DNA from: Gemmatimonadales bacterium | Lineage (GTDB): Bacteria > Gemmatimonadota > Gemmatimonadetes > Gemmatimonadales > GWC2-71-9 | NCBI GenBank assembly: GCA_013812695.1 | Contig: JACCSZ010000441.1 | Span: 1 to 5,819 of the forward strand | Direction: 5' to 3' | Length of the DNA stretch: 5,819 nt | Part shown: one piece after another, positions 1 through 5,782 of the stretch | Layout: each line of letters begins with the position of its first letter | How positions within the stretch are numbered: the first letter of the stretch is position 1 | Position numbers and translations under genes: made by a program | Notes under the pieces: generated by a model | Told to the model about the DNA's origin: nothing | Databases searched by the model: none | What the model saw: only the letters and a program-made list of their open reading frames with translations

Positions 1-66
1 AGCGGCACGCCGCGTTCCCGGTCTGTCCCACCCTGATGGTGAGGCGAGCGCCTCCGCGAGAGTGCG

Positions 67-303
67 GTGCCGGAGCATCCGCAGTACGCGATGTGGAAGG
101 CGCGCTACGACGCCGAGCAAGCTCGTGCTCGGGAGCGGGCGTCATGGCGCGTCCAGCGCGACGCGGACCAGGAAGGGTGGCGGGAGGCGTGGCGGAGCTA
201 CCAGGCCCATTGGCGGGTGGGGCTGACCCGCACGCCATCGCCGCGGTGGTGGCAACTGCGGGCGTGGTGGCGGCTGTTTCGGCGGTCGTGGCATCCCCGC
301 TAG
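67..303 (+). CDS. Hypothetical small Trp/Arg-rich protein
   Basis: I do not recognise this 78-residue product. It would start at a GTG; a weak GAGAG lies 4 nt upstream, and in-frame stops just before it (34-36, 40-42) rule out a much longer N-terminus. The composition is unusual: 10 tryptophans and many arginines, with a charged, probably helical first half (Gln/Ala/Arg/Glu-rich) and a basic Trp-rich tail containing WW pairs. There is no signal peptide, membrane segment or known motif. Third codon positions are G/C-rich, as in real genes here, but that is weak evidence in DNA this rich in GC. An internal ATG at 91 is an alternative start. It could be a genuine small protein, the decayed remnant of a longer gene, or a chance ORF. 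Confidence 0.35.
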   Translation: MPEHPQYAMWKARYDAEQARARERASWRVQRDADQEGWREAWRSYQAHWRVGLTRTPSPRWWQLRAWWRLFRRSWHPR

Positions 304-457
304 GGCCACTGGCGAAGGCAGTTCGCGCTCCAGGACCTCTCCATCATCGCGACGTTGTCTTCAGAAGATCGGAGCTGGGTAAGCCGCGCACGACCCTTGC
401 GGCATGACGGGCAGGATCACCGACCCCATCATCAGATCGCGCAGCCGCACGAACGCC

Positions 458-463
458 AGGTGA
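458..463 (+). promoter_or_regulatory. Ribosome binding site deciding the start at 473
   Basis: AGGTGA resembles the anti-16S consensus. Its 9-nt spacing suits the ATG at 473; the ATG at 467 is only 3 nt away. Confidence 0.45.
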
Positions 464-472
464 CGCATGTCC

Positions 473-940
473 ATGCGCCGGACCCCGGGTCTGCTCCTTC
501 TCCTCGCCTGTGGTGTCGCACCCACGCGGCTTCCTGCCCAAGCCGCGACAGGCACCGTGGCGGCGCTGAGTCCCGCCATGCCGGGCACCTTGCGCTTCCA
601 GCACCGCAAGAAGTTGGTGGCGATCTACGACACCGTGGCCGATTCGACCCACCTCGCCGTCGTGACGCACAAGGGGAAGTACTTCCTCACCATCCAGCGG
701 CCCCGCCTAACCTGGACGGTGAGCTACCCAGGACGCCGTCCGGACACCCTGCCGCCGGCGGAGATCGTGCTGGAATTCCGGACTCAAGCGCCCCAGGTAC
801 CACGCGATAGTCACCTCCTGATCGTGTCCGCGTCGGGGGAGCGCCTCGAAGCCGCCAGTGTGGGCGCCGCCTTCAGCGATCCGGGAATGCAGACCTGGAG
901 CGCGCGGGAAAAGAGCAAGCTGGCCTCCGCCCGGTCCTGA
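473..940 (+). CDS. Secreted hypothetical protein, 3' end probably replaced
   Basis: This is a small exported protein of unknown function, about 155 residues. It begins with a clear Sec signal peptide: basic MRRTP, a run of leucines, then a likely cleavage after LPAQA near residue 24. The mature part is rich in beta-strand-like stretches (LVAIYDT, THLAVVTHKGKYFLTI, LTWTVSYPG, EIVLEFRTQAP), suggesting a small extracytoplasmic beta domain. I prefer the ATG at 473 to the one at 467, because AGGTGA at 458-463 lies 9 nt from the former and only 3 nt from the latter. From about 886 the same DNA encodes a MazF-type toxin in another frame, so the last 18 or so residues (ending KLASARS) are probably not native. 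The original C-terminus appears lost at the junction. Periplasmic or outer-surface location is inferred from the signal peptide. Confidence 0.62.
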   Translation: MRRTPGLLLLLACGVAPTRLPAQAATGTVAALSPAMPGTLRFQHRKKLVAIYDTVADSTHLAVVTHKGKYFLTIQRPRLTWTVSYPGRRPDTLPPAEIVLEFRTQAPQVPRDSHLLIVSASGERLEAASVGAAFSDPGMQTWSAREKSKLASARS

Positions 941-1191
941 TCATCAGTCAGGATGTCTTCAACGCCCGGTCCGGGACCGTGATTGCGGTCGCGTTGACCA
1001 GCCAGCCGCAACGGGCAGGGTTCCCGTTGACGCTGAAGCTGACGGAAGCCAAGCTCCCCAAGCAATCCTGGGCGAAGATCAGCCAGATCCGGACACTCAC
1101 CGTCGAACGCATCGGCAAGAGGCTGGGCCGGGCATCCGCGGAGGAGCTGGCCCAAATGGTCGAAGGCCTGAATGAGCTTGTTGGGGCCTGA
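886..1191 (+). pseudogene. MazF/PemK-family toxin, start codon missing
   Basis: The reading frame encodes a nearly complete MazF/PemK endoribonuclease. These toxins of type II toxin-antitoxin systems cleave mRNA. Visible family landmarks, in order, are NADLE, GKEQAG-RPVLIIS, the central VIAVALTSQ strand with the Thr-Ser pair, LPKQSWAKISQIRTL, and a C-terminal helix ending in EGLNELVGA. The family normally begins with about ten residues of the type MxRGxIWxADL. Here the RGxIW part is unrecognisable, and the frame, open from 811, has no ATG, GTG or TTG until the GTG at 979. Starting there would remove the first third of the fold. One codon also seems missing between DLE and GKEQAG compared with the usual DLxPxxGxEQ. 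The 5' part overlaps the secreted-protein gene in another frame, and no antitoxin ORF lies upstream. A 5'-truncated remnant is most likely; a non-standard start (CTG at 895) cannot be excluded. Confidence 0.72.
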
Positions 1192-1199
1192 CGTCCTGC

Positions 1200-2174
1200 T
1201 CAGTTCCGATACGGATTTCCCCGTCCGTCGGGCGTAGCCGGAGTATCCAACTTCGCGGACGGCAATGCCCGCTTCCGCGTATCCCTCCGTGCCACCTCCC
1301 CCATCACAGCCAGCACCGCCCGCTCCTTGGCCTTCGCCTCCACGTCCACAGTTACCGTCATCCCGAGCCACTCGGCTGGCACGTCCGCCGGATTCACGTA
1401 GTCCGCGTGCGCCCGCGGATCCCCGCCACCCCAGCCCTCCCGCGGCGACGAGAGGTGAAAGTACGGCTCCCGCCGGCCCCACGTCGCGGCGGCCCGATCG
1501 GTCGCCTCCGCGACCGAGAGCCCGTCCGGCTTGCAGCGATGATGGTGCGCGTCATATACCAGCGGTAGCCCCATCCGCTCGCACAGTGGCAGCAGGTCGT
1601 TCGGCGCGTACATCCGGTCGTCGTTCTCCAGCGCCAGCCGACTCCGGGCGCGCGCGCTCAGCCGCTCCACCGCCCGCTCGAGCCGGGCCAGCGCCGCGGG
1701 CATGCCGCCCGCGCCACCGCCGCCGTGCAGCACGATCACGTCCGCGCCGACCAGCTCGGCAACGTCCGCCTGGAACTCGACTTCCTGGATCGAGCTCTCC
1801 ACCACCGCCTCGCGCTCCGAGTTGAGCACCACGAACTGGTCCGGATGAAAGCTCAGCCGCACGTCGGCCGCGCGCGCGAGGGTGCCGGCCTCGAGAAACG
1901 CCCGCCGGGTGGTACCCGTGCGGTCGAGGTGATCCAGCGTGTACCCGCTGACGGGATGCGTGCCGAGCGGAAGAATCTGACTGTTGATGCGGAACGCGCC
2001 GATGCCGAGCGCCCGGCACTGCCGGATCGACGCGGCCACCGCCGCCGCGTTGTCCGCGGCGATCGCCGCCAGGTAGTCACGCCCTGCGTCCGGCGTCGCC
2101 ACGTAGCGATGGGTGGCCGCCCGGAACTTGATCGGCGCGTCGAGGAACTGACAGCAGAGCCCCCAGCGGATCAC
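1200..2174 (-). CDS. uvsE: UV DNA damage endonuclease UvsE (UVDE)
   Basis: UvsE nicks DNA immediately 5' of cyclobutane dimers and 6-4 photoproducts, starting a repair route independent of UvrABC and photolyase. The 324-residue protein is a TIM barrel of normal family length. It opens with IRWGLCCQF, then carries the conserved metal and active-site elements: GTHP (His73), FHPDQF (His110, Gln113), VLHGGGG (His150), LENDD (Glu183), YDAHHHR (Asp208, His211), FHLSSP (His240), HADY (His256) and VDVEAKAKE (Glu279). The position two before His240, a carboxylated lysine in the Thermus enzyme, is Tyr238. The start is GTG; it shares GTGA with the stop of the upstream iron transporter gene, so translation is probably coupled. 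The open frame extends far upstream, but only as a shadow of that neighbour. The last 25 or so residues form a non-conserved tail. Confidence 0.93.
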   Translation of the reverse strand: MIRWGLCCQFLDAPIKFRAATHRYVATPDAGRDYLAAIAADNAAAVAASIRQCRALGIGAFRINSQILPLGTHPVSGYTLDHLDRTGTTRRAFLEAGTLARAADVRLSFHPDQFVVLNSEREAVVESSIQEVEFQADVAELVGADVIVLHGGGGAGGMPAALARLERAVERLSARARSRLALENDDRMYAPNDLLPLCERMGLPLVYDAHHHRCKPDGLSVAEATDRAAATWGRREPYFHLSSPREGWGGGDPRAHADYVNPADVPAEWLGMTVTVDVEAKAKERAVLAVMGEVARRDTRKRALPSAKLDTPATPDGRGNPYRN

Positions 2175-3295
2175 AGCAGGCGCACGATCCAGTCGCCCAG
2201 GAAGTAGCCGAGGATGGCGACACCCAGGCCCACGAGGAACATGTCCATTCCGCTCCGGATCACGCCGCGCCCGGTGAAGAAGCTCCGCGCCGCACCGACC
2301 CCGAAGTGCGACAGCATCGCGAGCGCGAACGAGGTCCAGATCGCCACCGGACCGGTGTCGACCAGCAGCGGCGCCACCGGGATGAGCGCGCCCAGCAATG
2401 TCGCCGTTCCGGTCACCCACGCTTCCCGCATCGGCGTGCTGGTGGCCTCGCCGATCTTGAGCTCCTCGCGCACCTGCTCCGAGAGCGCCCGCGCCGGGTC
2501 CAGCATGATCTGCGCAGCCAGCGCCCGCGCCTGACCCTCCGGAATGCCCTTGGTCTGGTAGACGAGGCTCAGCTCCTCCTCCTCCAGCTCCGGCATCAGC
2601 CGGATCTCCTCCTTCTCCATGGCGATCTCGTGCTCGAACACCTCGCGCTCGCTCTTGGCCGCGAGGTAGCCGGACGAGCCCATCGAGAGCGCGTCCGCCG
2701 CCGCCCCCGCCAGCCCGGCCACCACCACCGCGTGGCTGGCCATCTGGAGGTCGCCCTGCGCGCCGATCATCCCGGCGACGAGGCCGAAGTTGGCGGTGAG
2801 CCCGTCGTTGAACCCGTAGACGACGTTTCGGAGGAAGCCGCCGGCGCCGGTCTTGTGCCACGGCTCTCCCGTCGTGCCGCTCATTGCCGCCAGCGTCTCG
2901 GCGTGCTCCTTCGATTCCTTCGCCAGCGTGAGCGCCGTCGGCCCCACCACCCCGTTCGGCGACTCCCGGTAGAGGCTCAAGTACCCTTTGACCTCGCGTC
3001 CTTCCTCCTGCAGCAGCATCGGGAGCAGGATGCCGGCGCCCACCCGCCGGGCCACCCACGCGCGGAGCCTGGCACCCCTGGACGGGGGCGGCGGCTCCAC
3101 CTGGTGTCCGTTCTCCGCCAGCAGCTTGCGCCACATCTCGACGTGGCGATCCTCGACCTGGGCCAGCTTCCGGTAGAGGTCGGCCTTGCCCACGTCGTGC
3201 TCAGCCTGCGCCAGCTCGCGGTAGAGAAACGCGGCGTCCGCCTCGTCCTCGAGGTGATGGAGCCAGATGTCGACGGAAACGGGTGCGTGGGTCAT
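2171..3295 (-). CDS. Ferritin-like/VIT1-CCC1 fusion iron transporter (MbfA-like)
   Basis: This 374-residue inner-membrane protein fuses an N-terminal ferritin-like (rubrerythrin-type) domain to a C-terminal VIT1/CCC1 Fe/Mn transporter domain. That is the architecture of MbfA, which exports or sequesters iron and protects against peroxide. Residues 8-140 are helical with likely diiron ligands: Glu16/Glu18, then EDRH (Glu48, His51), and later EEGRE and KESKEH (about 97-131). The VIT part begins near 154 with the signature YGFNDGLTANFGLVAG, followed by a second segment with ADALSMGSSGY. Next comes a Glu-rich cytoplasmic helix pair (HEIAMEKEEI, ELEEEEL) typical of the metal-binding domain. Three C-terminal membrane segments end in LGDWIVRLL. 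I chose ATG 3295 over an upstream ATG at 3349 because GGAG lies just before it, though only 1 nt away, and the extension looks non-native. It leads the unit with uvsE, is divergent from the sigma gene, and its stop overlaps the uvsE start. Confidence 0.9.
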   Translation of the reverse strand: MTHAPVSVDIWLHHLEDEADAAFLYRELAQAEHDVGKADLYRKLAQVEDRHVEMWRKLLAENGHQVEPPPPSRGARLRAWVARRVGAGILLPMLLQEEGREVKGYLSLYRESPNGVVGPTALTLAKESKEHAETLAAMSGTTGEPWHKTGAGGFLRNVVYGFNDGLTANFGLVAGMIGAQGDLQMASHAVVVAGLAGAAADALSMGSSGYLAAKSEREVFEHEIAMEKEEIRLMPELEEEELSLVYQTKGIPEGQARALAAQIMLDPARALSEQVREELKIGEATSTPMREAWVTGTATLLGALIPVAPLLVDTGPVAIWTSFALAMLSHFGVGAARSFFTGRGVIRSGMDMFLVGLGVAILGYFLGDWIVRLL

Positions 3296-3361
3296 GCTCC
3301 AAAGTAAGCGGACGCGATCCCACTGCGACCTTTGCCGCCGACAGTGCATCTTTCAGGAGCT
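3296..3361. promoter_or_regulatory. Divergent promoter region between iron gene and sigma gene
   Basis: This 66-bp gap must hold the start signals of both divergent units. It contains inverted half-sites CACTG (3321-3325) and CAGTG (3342-3346), 16 nt apart, which could be an operator. I see no convincing -35/-10 pair and no clear ECF-type GGAAC/CGTC promoter on either strand. Shine-Dalgarno cores lie at both edges: AGGAG at 3355-3359 on the + strand, and GGAG on the - strand at 3297-3300. The functional role is inferred from position only. Confidence 0.4.
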
Positions 3362-3919
3362 ATGACCCGGACGCTCCTCATGTATCCATATACGGTCGCC
3401 GACGCCGAAGCCGTGGTCGCCCGGGCACGGGCTGGGGATGAGGCCGCCCTCGAGGAGCTCTATCGAGCCTTCGAGACGCCGGTCTACAGCCTGGCCCGCC
3501 GCATCTGCCGCACCACCGAGGACGCCGAAGACGTGCTGCAGGAGACCTTCTTCGAGGTCTGCCGCAGCATCGGGCGCTACCGCGAGGAGGGCAGCCTCTG
3601 GGGGTGGGTGCGGACCATCGCGTCCAGCAAGGCGTTGATGCGGCTCCGGCGCAACAAATACCGCGACACCGACGAGCTCCACGACGATATCGTGACGGGG
3701 AACCGCCGGGAGGACACCGCGCTCCGCATGGACCTCGAGGCGGCGCTGGAGCGGCTGTCCGAGACGGCCCGGGCGGTGGTGTGGCTCCACGACGTCGAAG
3801 GCTATACCCACGATGAGATCGCCGGCATGATGGGCAAGACCGCCAGTTTCTCGAAGTCGCAGCTCGCCCGCGCGCACCAGCGACTCCGGCGCTGGCTGGG
3901 CGAGGAGGTGGAGGCATGA
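3362..3919 (+). CDS. ECF-family RNA polymerase sigma factor
   Basis: This 185-residue alternative sigma factor directs RNA polymerase to a stress regulon. Region 2 spans about residues 26-100: DEAALEELYRAFETPVYSLA, then the core-binding signature EDAEDVLQETF, then the promoter-melting stretch SLWGWVRTIASSKALMRLRR. Region 4 (about 127-180) begins ALERLSETARAVVWL and carries the -35-binding helix-turn-helix in YTHDEIAGMMGKTASFSKSQLARAHQRLRRWL. No region 1.1, region 3 or extra C-terminal domain is present, as expected for ECF sigmas. I chose ATG 3362, which follows AGGAG with a short 2-nt spacing. A TTG at 3332 or GTG at 3344 would add residues that do not look native. The stop overlaps the start of the anti-sigma gene in ATGA, so the two are made together. 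Autoregulation is usual for such pairs, but I cannot identify the promoter. The ECF subgroup is not determinable by eye. Confidence 0.93.
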   Translation: MTRTLLMYPYTVADAEAVVARARAGDEAALEELYRAFETPVYSLARRICRTTEDAEDVLQETFFEVCRSIGRYREEGSLWGWVRTIASSKALMRLRRNKYRDTDELHDDIVTGNRREDTALRMDLEAALERLSETARAVVWLHDVEGYTHDEIAGMMGKTASFSKSQLARAHQRLRRWLGEEVEA

Positions 3920-4515
3920 CCCACCTGTCCATGCAGGCGCTGGTGAGCCTGCGCGAGGCCGGACTCGAGCCGGGCGACACGACCGCGCGCCGGCACCTGG
4001 AGTCCTGCGCGGTCTGCCGGGAGGAGCTCGACCGGCTGCACCAGCGGGTGGCCCGCCTCAAGTCGCTGCCCGCGCTTCGCCCCACCCGCGACCGCTGGCC
4101 GCAGACCGTCATCCGGGTCCGGGCGGAACGCCGGAAGCGCCGGCTCCGGACCGGCGGGCTCATCGGTCTCGCCGCGGCGGCATCGATCGCCCTGGGCCTG
4201 TTCGCGGGCGGCGGTGCCGGCGGCGGGCCGATCGGCGGGCAGGCGATCAATCAGGCGATCGTCCGCTCCCAGGCGCTTGAGAGCGCCCTGACGCAGTACC
4301 ATCCCGAGGACCGCGTCCTCGACGGCCGCACCGCGGGCATCGCCGAGGAGCTCGAGGACCGGATCGCGCGGGTGGACCGGGAGCTGGAGATGGCGGAGCT
4401 GCTCGAGCGCCAGTCGCGCGACGAGCAGCTCCTCAGGCTCTGGCGCGAGCGCGTCGGACTGCTCGACGCGCTGGTCGACGTCCACGTCACCCGCGCCAGC
4501 AACGTGGGGCTCTGA
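3916..4515 (+). CDS. Membrane anti-sigma factor with zinc-finger (ZAS) motif
   Basis: This 199-residue partner of the preceding sigma factor presumably holds it at the membrane until a signal arrives. The N-terminal cytoplasmic part contains the anti-sigma zinc motif HxxxCxxC as HLESCAVC (His27, Cys31, Cys34), followed by a helix (REELDRLHQRVARLKSL). A strongly basic stretch (RAERRKRRLRT, about 69-79) precedes a single membrane segment at about 80-98 (GGLIGLAAAASIALGLFAG), so the rest should be extracytoplasmic. After a Gly-rich linker, residues 110-199 are predicted helical and charged, probably a coiled-coil-like sensor (EELEDRIARVDRELEMAELLERQ). The ATG lies in the ATGA overlap with the sigma stop, preceded by a GGAGG-rich sequence. 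The paired order and overlap support the role; the signal sensed is unknown. A hairpin overlaps its stop codon. Confidence 0.87.
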   Translation: MTHLSMQALVSLREAGLEPGDTTARRHLESCAVCREELDRLHQRVARLKSLPALRPTRDRWPQTVIRVRAERRKRRLRTGGLIGLAAAASIALGLFAGGGAGGGPIGGQAINQAIVRSQALESALTQYHPEDRVLDGRTAGIAEELEDRIARVDRELEMAELLERQSRDEQLLRLWRERVGLLDALVDVHVTRASNVGL

Positions 4516-4520
4516 GCCCC
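4506..4520 (+). other. Perfect GC hairpin over the anti-sigma stop codon
   Basis: GGGGCT (4506-4511) pairs with AGCCCC (4515-4520) across a 3-nt CTG loop; the TGA stop at 4513-4515 lies in the loop and stem. No U-tract follows, so it is not a classical terminator. It ends just before the AGGAG (4522-4526) of the next gene. It could tune coupling or mRNA stability, or be coincidental in GC-rich DNA. Confidence 0.4.
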
Positions 4521-4531
4521 GAGGAGTCGAG

Positions 4532-5440
4532 ATGCGCTTTCCCCTGGTGCTTGCCGTCGCCCTGACCGCCGCGGGCCTGCCCGTCGCCGCCGCAGGTCCG
4601 CTCGACGCCCAGGAGGGCGGGGACTCCGCCCGGCCCGAGCGCCCGGGCAGGCCCGACCGCCGGATGGACGAGCCCGACCGGATCATGCGGATCGTGATGA
4701 ATCGCCGAGCCCGCCTCGGCATCAAGGTCAACCTGCAGGCACGCGGCACCGATTCCCTCGGCGCCTACGTCGAGTCGGTGTCGCCCAACGGGCCGGCCGC
4801 CAAGGCCGGGATCCGGTCGGGCGACCTGATCACCAAGGTCGACGGGAAGTCGGTCATGGCCGGTGGGCGGGCCGAGGCGGACGCGGACGAGCGGCAGTCG
4901 CTCCCGGGCCTCCGGCTCATCGAGCTCGCGGCTCGTCTGGAGCCCGCGGACACGGTGTCGGTCGAGTTTCTCCGCGGCCGGGACCGGCGGACCGTGTCGG
5001 TCGTGACCGAGGACGAGCCCGATGCCCTCGCGGACGGTGCGGTCCGGCGGATGCCCTTCGCCATGCGCTTCCGCCCGGGGGAGATGTCCCATCGGCCCAT
5101 GCGCGCCGGCGATTTCATGGACTTGGGCCCCGGGGAGCGGTTCGAATTCCTGGCCGGGTCCCCCCTGGGCGACCTCGAGCTGGCACCCCTCAACCCCGAT
5201 CTGGGCCAGTACTTCGGCGCGACCGCCGGGGTGCTTGTCATTCGGGCGCCCAAGGAGGGCCCGCTCGGGCTCAAGGGCGGCGACGTGGTCCAGGCCGTGG
5301 ACGGCCGAAAGCCGTCCGGGCCGGCGCACCTGATGCGCATCTTGCGGAGTTACGATCGGGGAGAAACCTTCAAGCTGGACATCCTGCGGAACCGGAAGCG
5401 GGAGACGGTGGCCGCCCGTCTCGGTGAGCGCGATCGCTAG
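4532..5440 (+). CDS. Secreted protein with two PDZ-like domains, no protease
   Basis: This 302-residue exported protein is probably periplasmic. Residues 1-27 form a signal peptide with likely cleavage after PLDAQ. A charged Arg/Pro/Asp linker leads to a first PDZ domain (about 60-155): RLGIKV, AYVESVSPNGPAAKAGIRSGDLITKVDG, ending VEFLRGRDRRTVSV. A middle region of about 70 residues, rich in Met, Pro and Arg (RRMPFAMRFRPGEMSHRP), has no known domain. The second PDZ-like domain (about 224-297) contains YFGATAGVLVI, GLKGGDVVQAVDG and ETFKLDILRN. No trypsin-like, S41 or M50 catalytic domain is present, so it is a binding or scaffold protein rather than a protease of the DegS/HtrA type. AGGAG at 4522-4526 sits 5 nt before the ATG, and the gene follows the anti-sigma stop by 16 nt, so it is probably the third gene of that operon. 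By analogy it may bind exposed C-termini of misfolded envelope proteins and influence anti-sigma stability. That link is inference. Confidence 0.85.
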   Translation: MRFPLVLAVALTAAGLPVAAAGPLDAQEGGDSARPERPGRPDRRMDEPDRIMRIVMNRRARLGIKVNLQARGTDSLGAYVESVSPNGPAAKAGIRSGDLITKVDGKSVMAGGRAEADADERQSLPGLRLIELAARLEPADTVSVEFLRGRDRRTVSVVTEDEPDALADGAVRRMPFAMRFRPGEMSHRPMRAGDFMDLGPGERFEFLAGSPLGDLELAPLNPDLGQYFGATAGVLVIRAPKEGPLGLKGGDVVQAVDGRKPSGPAHLMRILRSYDRGETFKLDILRNRKRETVAARLGERDR

Positions 5441-5492
5441 GTGTGCGCCGTCTCACAGATGTCCGCGCCGATTGGCGATATACGTTCGGCTC

Positions 5493-5506
5493 ACCCTTTG
5501 GAGGGT
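5493..5506 (+). promoter_or_regulatory. Hairpin covering the ribosome binding site of the GlsB-like gene
   Basis: ACCCT (5493-5497) is perfectly complementary to AGGGT (5502-5506) with a 4-nt TTGG loop. The GGAGGG Shine-Dalgarno (5500-5505) falls partly in the loop and mostly in the 3' arm. This could restrict ribosome access and respond to temperature or helicases. The stem is only 5 bp, and the Shine-Dalgarno itself supplies the AGGG, so chance is plausible. Confidence 0.35.
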
Positions 5507-5509
5507 AAT

Positions 5510-5776
5510 ATGAACTTCCTGTGGACCTTGATCATTGGGTTGGTCGTCGGGGCGATCGCAAAGCTGCTGATGCCCGGGAAGGATCCGGGCGGCTTCATCG
5601 TGACGATGCTGATCGGCGTGGCGGGAGCCCTGCTGGCGGGGTTCCTGGGTCGGGCGTTGGGCTGGTACGATAATCCGGGCTCGGGTCCCGGGATCATCGC
5701 CTCGGTCATCGGCGCCATGCTGCTGCTGTTGCTCTACCGGTTGTTCCTGGGACGGCGGGGAACGGCGGTTCCGTAA
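5510..5776 (+). CDS. GlsB/YeaQ/YmgE family stress-response membrane protein
   Basis: This 88-residue integral membrane protein belongs to the transglycosylase-associated / GlsB-YeaQ-YmgE family. Members are induced by envelope, acid or general stress, but their biochemical role is not established. Three membrane segments are visible: residues 3-20 (FLWTLIIGLVVGAIAKLL), about 29-50 (FIVTMLIGVAGALLAGFLG) and about 60-81 (IIASVIGAMLLLLLYRLFL). The family hallmarks are PGKDPGGFIVTMLIGVAGALLAG after the first helix and the final LLLLLYRLF. I chose ATG 5510, preceded by GGAGGG at a 4-nt spacing. A GTG at 5441 opens the same frame but would add 23 hydrophilic residues absent from the family. It follows the PDZ gene by 69 bp, so it may have its own promoter or belong to the same stress operon. 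Its length is typical of the family. Confidence 0.9.
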   Translation: MNFLWTLIIGLVVGAIAKLLMPGKDPGGFIVTMLIGVAGALLAGFLGRALGWYDNPGSGPGIIASVIGAMLLLLLYRLFLGRRGTAVP

Positions 5777-5782
5777 TCGAGA

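Noticed and set aside
361..609. Minus-strand frame of 82 residues containing MRHLAFVRLRDLMMGSVILP
   Set aside because: The segment looks somewhat protein-like, but it overlaps the signal-peptide gene on the other strand, lacks a ribosome site and matches no family I know.
905..915. GGGAAAAG run as a programmed -1 frameshift site fusing the secreted protein to the toxin frame
   Set aside because: The shift direction is right (-1), but the heptamer is not phased as X-XXY-YYZ in the upstream frame, and an exported toxin fusion makes little biological sense.
1192..1230. Bidirectional terminator between the toxin remnant and uvsE
   Set aside because: Only a 5-bp ACGGA/TCCGT pairing (1211-1228) is visible, inside the uvsE coding end and without U-tracts.
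2175..3134. 640-residue minus-strand frame continuous upstream of UvsE, suggesting a giant fusion protein
   Set aside because: The upstream 320 residues are low-complexity Arg/Gly/Ala sequence and lie out of frame over the well-recognised iron transporter gene. UvsE similarity starts exactly at the GTG at 2174.
2306..3307. Long plus-strand open frame (333 codons) opposite the iron transporter
   Set aside because: His/Arg/Leu-rich shadow translation antisense to a recognised gene, typical of high-GC DNA; no motif or plausible ribosome site.
3802..4749. Long minus-strand frames opposite the sigma, anti-sigma and PDZ genes
   Set aside because: Antisense shadows of clear genes, with compositional rather than protein-like sequence.
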